Shown here: positions 5,844-8,285 of the stretch, in pieces
How the letters are laid out: the number at the start of each line of letters is the position of its first letter
How positions within the stretch are numbered: the stretch's first letter is position 1
Assembly (NCBI GenBank): GCA_003819975.1
Contig: RPPU01000168.1
Span: 1-8,285 of the forward strand
Origin: Desulfobacteraceae bacterium
GTDB lineage: Bacteria > Desulfobacterota > DSM-4660 > Desulfatiglandales > HGW-15
Length of the DNA: 8,285 nt
Direction: 5' to 3'
Position numbers and translations under genes: made by a program
The notes under the pieces: generated by a model
Told to the model about the DNA's origin: nothing
The model's input: only the letters and a program-made list of their open reading frames with translations
Database searches by the model: none

Positions 5844-5880
5844 TTTTTTTGATCCTGGATTCTCAGGATCAAAAAAACAT
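5841..5880. repeat. Perfect 17-bp inverted repeat with 6-base loop
   Basis: ATGTTTTTTTGATCCTG (5841-5857) is the exact reverse complement of CAGGATCAAAAAAACAT (5864-5880), and the loop is GATTCT. It ends 15 bases before the ATG of the membrane-protein gene. Each arm contains a run of seven T or A, so transcription from either side gives a hairpin with a U-rich arm. It could be a bidirectional terminator-like element or a translation-affecting leader hairpin. Confidence 0.8.
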
Positions 5881-5895
5881 TTTGGAAAAATATCT

Positions 5896-6393
5896 ATGAA
5901 AAAAATCGGAATCAAGGGGCAAAAATGGCTTAAAGCCGCGCACCTGTTTTTTGTTTGCCTATGGGTTGGCGGAGCTTTCGCCCTATCTTCCAAACAATTT
6001 TTCATTTCTCCCCCGGATGCCAAAGAATTCTACGGCATCATGTCAACCCTGAAATATGTCGACGATTGGATTATTATTCCCGGAGCCTTGGGAACGCTAT
6101 TGTCCGGATTGGTTTATTCCATTTGGACCCATTGGGGTTGGTTTAAACATAGGTGGGTTATAGTCAAATGGTGTATTTGCCTTTATGGCGTCATTTTCGG
6201 AACCTACCCATTGGGACCCTGGTTGAACGAGATGACCGATTTGGCCGGAAACCTGGGCTTGGCTGCCTTAACCGATCCGATTTATCTCCACAATCAACGC
6301 ATGTTATTTTTTTTCGGAACCTTTCAGGCTGCGACCCTTGGTTTTGCGGTATTCATTTCAGCCTTAAAACCCTGGGGTAAAAATAAAATTTAA
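5896..6393 (+). CDS. Four-helix integral membrane protein, DUF2269/CopD-like
   Basis: This 165-residue hydrophobic protein has four predicted membrane helices at about residues 10-30, 57-76, 86-104 and 134-156. The first contains a histidine and a conserved-looking pattern (KAAHLFFVCLWVGGAFAL), as in the DUF2269 family and the copper-resistance CopD-like membrane proteins. The second has PGALGTLLSGLVYS, and the third is preceded by HRWVIVKW. The resemblance is to small predicted membrane proteins of unknown function. Bound heme or metal is possible through the helix histidine but is not shown. The start has a weak ribosome site (GGA about 9 bases upstream), and a perfect 17-bp hairpin ends 15 bases before the ATG, so translation may be structurally controlled. 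It appears monocistronic, since the next gene has its own promoter. Confidence 0.8.
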   Translation: MKKIGIKGQKWLKAAHLFFVCLWVGGAFALSSKQFFISPPDAKEFYGIMSTLKYVDDWIIIPGALGTLLSGLVYSIWTHWGWFKHRWVIVKWCICLYGVIFGTYPLGPWLNEMTDLAGNLGLAALTDPIYLHNQRMLFFFGTFQAATLGFAVFISALKPWGKNKI

Positions 6394-6436
6394 AAACCGG
6401 CGAAAAGCATAAAGATGAAAGATTGTAAAATATGGG

Positions 6437-6464
6437 TTGACATTGTTTTAAAACCCTATATATT
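6437..6464 (+). promoter_or_regulatory. Sigma70-like promoter of the HU gene
   Basis: A perfect TTGACA (6437-6442), a 16-bp spacer and TATATT (6459-6464) are present. Transcription would start near 6471, giving a leader of about 100 bases. The ribosome site AAGAAAGGA (6556-6564) lies 7 bases before the ATG. Confidence 0.7.
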
Positions 6465-6571
6465 ACAGCCCCAACTCCAATGCTTTAGGTTTTAAAATTG
6501 TTTAACCAATCCTTGATAGCAACCCTATAAGGAAGGTACCAAAAACATTTTTCATAAGAAAGGAAATCTCT

Positions 6572-6934
6572 ATGGCAGCAAACAAAAAAGGCACAAAGGC
6601 AAATGCGGCAAAAAAACTAACCCCAATCAACGCTCCGTTGAACAAATCTGCCATTTTGGCTGTGGTAGCTGAAAATGCCGGCATCTCAAAAAAACAAGTC
6701 TCCCTGGTTTTCGAACAATTGGCGCTGCTTATCGAAAGCCACCTCAGCAAACGGAATATCGGCAAATTCGTGTTGCCCGGTCTTCTGAAGATTGAAATCA
6801 AACGTAAACCGGCCACCAAAGCCCGCAAAGGCATCAACCCCTTCACCGGCGAAGAGACCCTTTTCAAAGCCAAACCGGCCCGTAATGTCGTTAAAATCCG
6901 GCCCTTAAAAAGAGTAAAAGATATGGTAGCTTAA
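6572..6934 (+). CDS. HU-family histone-like DNA-binding protein with basic N-terminal extension
   Basis: HU proteins are small dimeric proteins that bend and compact DNA in the nucleoid. At 120 residues this one is longer than the usual 90 because of a lysine/alanine-rich start (MAANKKGTKANAAKKL, to about residue 21), which is probably disordered. The fold follows: helices at about 24-60 (LNKSAILAVVAENAGISKKQ, then VSLVFEQLALLIESHL), the saddle turn GKFVLPGLLKIEIKRKP at about 64-80, the DNA-wrapping arm at about 80-105 with the INPFTGEE tip that carries the intercalating proline, and the C-terminal helix RPLKRVKDMVA. The arm form KPATKARKGINPFTGE is the variant seen in many HU-like proteins of proteobacteria outside the hupA/hupB type, so no symbol is given. 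It is a single gene with a strong promoter, ribosome site and terminator, consistent with high expression. Confidence 0.92.
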   Translation: MAANKKGTKANAAKKLTPINAPLNKSAILAVVAENAGISKKQVSLVFEQLALLIESHLSKRNIGKFVLPGLLKIEIKRKPATKARKGINPFTGEETLFKAKPARNVVKIRPLKRVKDMVA

Positions 6935-6962
6935 TTTTTCCGGCTCCTATTTGATCATATGG

Positions 6963-6989
6963 AAAAGCGGGCTTGGCCCGCTTTTTTTT
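6963..6989 (+). terminator. Strong intrinsic terminator of the HU gene
   Basis: AAAAGCGGGC (6963-6972) and GCCCGCTTTT (6976-6985) form a perfect stem with the loop TTG, and the run of eight T continues to 6989. It lies 28 bases after the stop. Confidence 0.95.
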
Positions 6990-7399
6990 GTTTTTCATTA
7001 CCGGATATCTCAAAAATCGAAAACCGAATCACGCGGTTTAAAAAATGCAGGGCTTTAACGCTTTCGTTTTCTTAAAATAACATTTTTAAAATATCCTCTA
7101 TTTAAGCCTAAATCGTATGCCGCCCAGCTCCACTTCCCGGTGTGCCCTTTTGTATACGGCCCCGTATGCCTTTATCGACATTTCCAATGCCTGATAAAAT
7201 CACTCCGTCGCTGCTTCCATTCAAAATCCGCATTAATTTCGAAAGGTTAATAAATGTATTTTTGCTTTTTTCGCTTCAGGCACCATCCTTGCACCCTTAT
7301 CCGTCAACCCATAAGGTAGTGTGCCTGATGGGCGGGATCAAGATCGTATTTTAGGGCGATAAAAATATTCATCAAAACGCAGGGCCACGGAGTTCGCGT
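6990..7399. other. Intergenic stretch upstream of the DUF4388 gene
   Basis: No convincing gene is visible. A plus-strand frame at 7142-7354 opens with GTG, but its composition is not protein-like. A minus-strand frame around 7240-7340 reads partly protein-like (GLTDKGARMVPEAKKAK) but has no proper start and may be a relic. A small palindrome, ATACGG-CC-CCGTAT, lies near 7154-7167, and a nested stem-loop is at 7276-7328. No strong sigma70 promoter was found for the gene at 7400. TTGCAC at 7289-7294 with TAAGGT at 7312-7317 is a poor candidate. Confidence 0.4.
7276..7328. ncRNA. Nested stem-loop upstream of the DUF4388 gene, possible leader structure
   Basis: TCAGGCAC (7276-7283) and GTGCCTGA (7321-7328) are perfect 8-bp arms. 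Within them CCTTAT (7295-7300) and ATAAGG (7311-7316) pair around a 10-base loop. The structure lies 72 bases before the start codon. No known RNA family was recognised, and it could equally be chance pairing or a repeat. Confidence 0.3.
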
Positions 7400-8285
7400 A
7401 TGGAAAAGAAGGTTCTACTTCAAGGCAATTTGAGCGGAATCAGCCTGAGTGATGTGATGCAATTACTGAATGGAAGCAGCAGTACCGGCGTTTTGTTCAT
7501 TTCCAACCCCGCTTTCCCCGTTCCGGGTCAGATCTTTTTTTTGAACGGTGAATTGCTTCACGGCACGTGCGGTCCCAGGCACGGCCTTGAAGCGGTTTAC
7601 GCCCTTTTTGGATGGACCAGCGCTGATTTCAAGTTTTTAAAAGAGCCGGTGGATCATGTAAACCGCACGATCAATCAGTCTCTGATGCAAGTCGTGCTGG
7701 ATGCCATGCGCCTGCTGGATGAAGGCAAAATCAAAAAAATGACGGCCCCGGTTGAGCGCCGGGAAACCAAGAGCCCCGACCTTGCGCCCAAAACATTGCC
7801 GGTCATCAAAGGACCCGGGGTTAATTTTGCGGACGTCATCAGCGAAGAGAAGTTTCATGATGGACAAGAAATCGTCACCGAAGGCGGCCATGGCGGCTGG
7901 ATCTGGGTGATTATGGAGGGAAAAGTCAAAGTTTCCAAACAAACCCCCCGGGGCTCCATGCCGGTCGCGGTCTTGGGCGAAGGGAATTTTATCGGATCCA
8001 TTATGTCCCTCTTACATAAAAAAATCACCCGTACCGCGACGGTCACGGCCATGGGTGAAGTACAATTAGGCGTTTTGGACCTTCAAAACCTGGCCAAGGA
8101 ATATTCATCTTTGTCCCTGGATTTTAGAAAAATCCTCTTAAGCATGGCCGGTCGTTTGGCTCAAATCACGAACCGCGCCGTGACCTTGTCCAACGGGAAT
8201 AAGCCCAATCATGAGAACATGCATGCCAAAAAAACAATTTTGAAAAAAGGCTCCGCCATTGAAGAAGTCTATATCATCACCGAAG
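7400..8285 (+). CDS. DUF4388 and cyclic-nucleotide-binding-domain regulator (3' end beyond window)
   Basis: The frame is open for 295 codons and runs off the window. Residues about 5-110 match the DUF4388 (PatA-like) domain found in deltaproteobacterial and cyanobacterial regulators (LLQGNLSGISLSDVMQLL, TGVLFI, GQIFFLNGELLHG, GLEAVYALFGW). After a charged linker (111-140), a cyclic-nucleotide-binding beta-roll covers about 142-240 (KFHDGQEIVTEGG, IWVIMEGKVKV, VLGEGNFIGSIMSLL, RTATVTA). A second one appears to start near 277 (KKTILKKGSAIEEVYIITE). In the first, the usual glycine-glutamate of the phosphate pocket is replaced (GNFIGS), while the arginine before TAT is kept, so nucleotide binding may be altered. 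No DNA-binding domain is visible in the part present. The start at 7400 has GGAG at 7389-7392, seven bases upstream. It is probably a cytoplasmic signalling protein. Its partners and effector are unknown. Confidence 0.85.
   Translation, partial: MEKKVLLQGNLSGISLSDVMQLLNGSSSTGVLFISNPAFPVPGQIFFLNGELLHGTCGPRHGLEAVYALFGWTSADFKFLKEPVDHVNRTINQSLMQVVLDAMRLLDEGKIKKMTAPVERRETKSPDLAPKTLPVIKGPGVNFADVISEEKFHDGQEIVTEGGHGGWIWVIMEGKVKVSKQTPRGSMPVAVLGEGNFIGSIMSLLHKKITRTATVTAMGEVQLGVLDLQNLAKEYSSLSLDFRKILLSMAGRLAQITNRAVTLSNGNKPNHENMHAKKTILKKGSAIEEVYIITE

Larger units (their letters stand above)
5357..5895. other. arcC: Long AT-rich regulatory and repeat region between arcC and the membrane-protein gene
   Basis: Both flanking genes start from this 539-base stretch. 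It holds, in order, the arcC leader with a hairpin, the arcC promoter, an AT-rich segment (5450-5580) with repeated TTATGCTT, a 29-bp dyad, a palindrome CGGGCCCG at 5588-5595, a possible TATACT -10 at 5598-5603 without a good -35, a 9-bp inverted repeat, a 22-bp-period array and a 17-bp perfect inverted repeat. No protein-coding frame is convincing. Confidence 0.6.

Noticed and set aside
5700..6023. Minus-strand frame of 107 codons
   Set aside because: It overlaps the membrane-protein gene start and consists of translated repeats and AT-rich sequence. It is a shadow frame.
7142..7354. Plus-strand frame of 70 codons before the DUF4388 gene
   Set aside because: It has a GTG start without a ribosome site and a low-complexity, proline-rich, non-protein-like composition.

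Overview
The window looks like chromosomal DNA of a Gram-negative deltaproteobacterium (Desulfobacterota, most likely Desulfobacterales-like). The evidence is a type II secretion GspN of the delta/Leptospira type next to GspC, a DUF4388 plus cyclic-nucleotide-binding-domain regulator, an HU protein with a long basic N-terminal extension, moderate GC content, and long intergenic gaps filled with small palindromic repeats. The assignment is an inference from gene types. No rRNA, tRNA, CRISPR array, transposase or phage gene was seen.

Layout, left to right. (1) Positions 1-62 may hold the tail of an upstream gene, followed by about 340 bases without a convincing gene. (2) 400-2169 (+) is a tight pair, gspN-gspC, encoding inner-membrane parts of a type II secretion system. 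No gspD follows. (3) 2170-2420 lies between convergent genes and is packed with inverted repeats and a terminator-like hairpin. (4) 2421-3074 (-) encodes an exported protein of unknown family with an HELGH zinc-protease-like motif. (5) 3501-4022 (-) encodes a 173-residue basic, helical protein of unknown function. Its own sigma70-like promoter fixes the start at 4022. (6) 4140-4317 holds a 22-bp-period array of mini-palindromes and a long-range inverted repeat. (7) 4409-5356 (-) is a stand-alone carbamate kinase with a good promoter and a leader hairpin. (8) 5357-5895 is a 539-base regulatory or repeat region with a 29-bp dyad, a second 22-bp-period array and a perfect 17-bp inverted repeat. 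(9) 5896-6393 (+) encodes a four-helix membrane protein resembling DUF2269/CopD-like proteins. (10) 6572-6934 (+) is an HU-family gene with a clear promoter and a strong intrinsic terminator. (11) 7400-8285 (+) is a regulator with a DUF4388 domain and one complete plus one beginning cNMP-binding domain, cut by the window edge. A nested stem-loop lies in its upstream region.

The genes do not form one pathway. gspN-gspC is the only clear operon and the others look like single-gene units. I found no convincing new multi-gene system. The most interesting material is the two arrays with the same 22-bp period but different sequence, the perfect inverted repeat next to the membrane-protein start, the layered leader of the carbamate kinase gene, the unassigned HELGH protein, and the DUF4388-cNMP regulator with a non-canonical nucleotide pocket.
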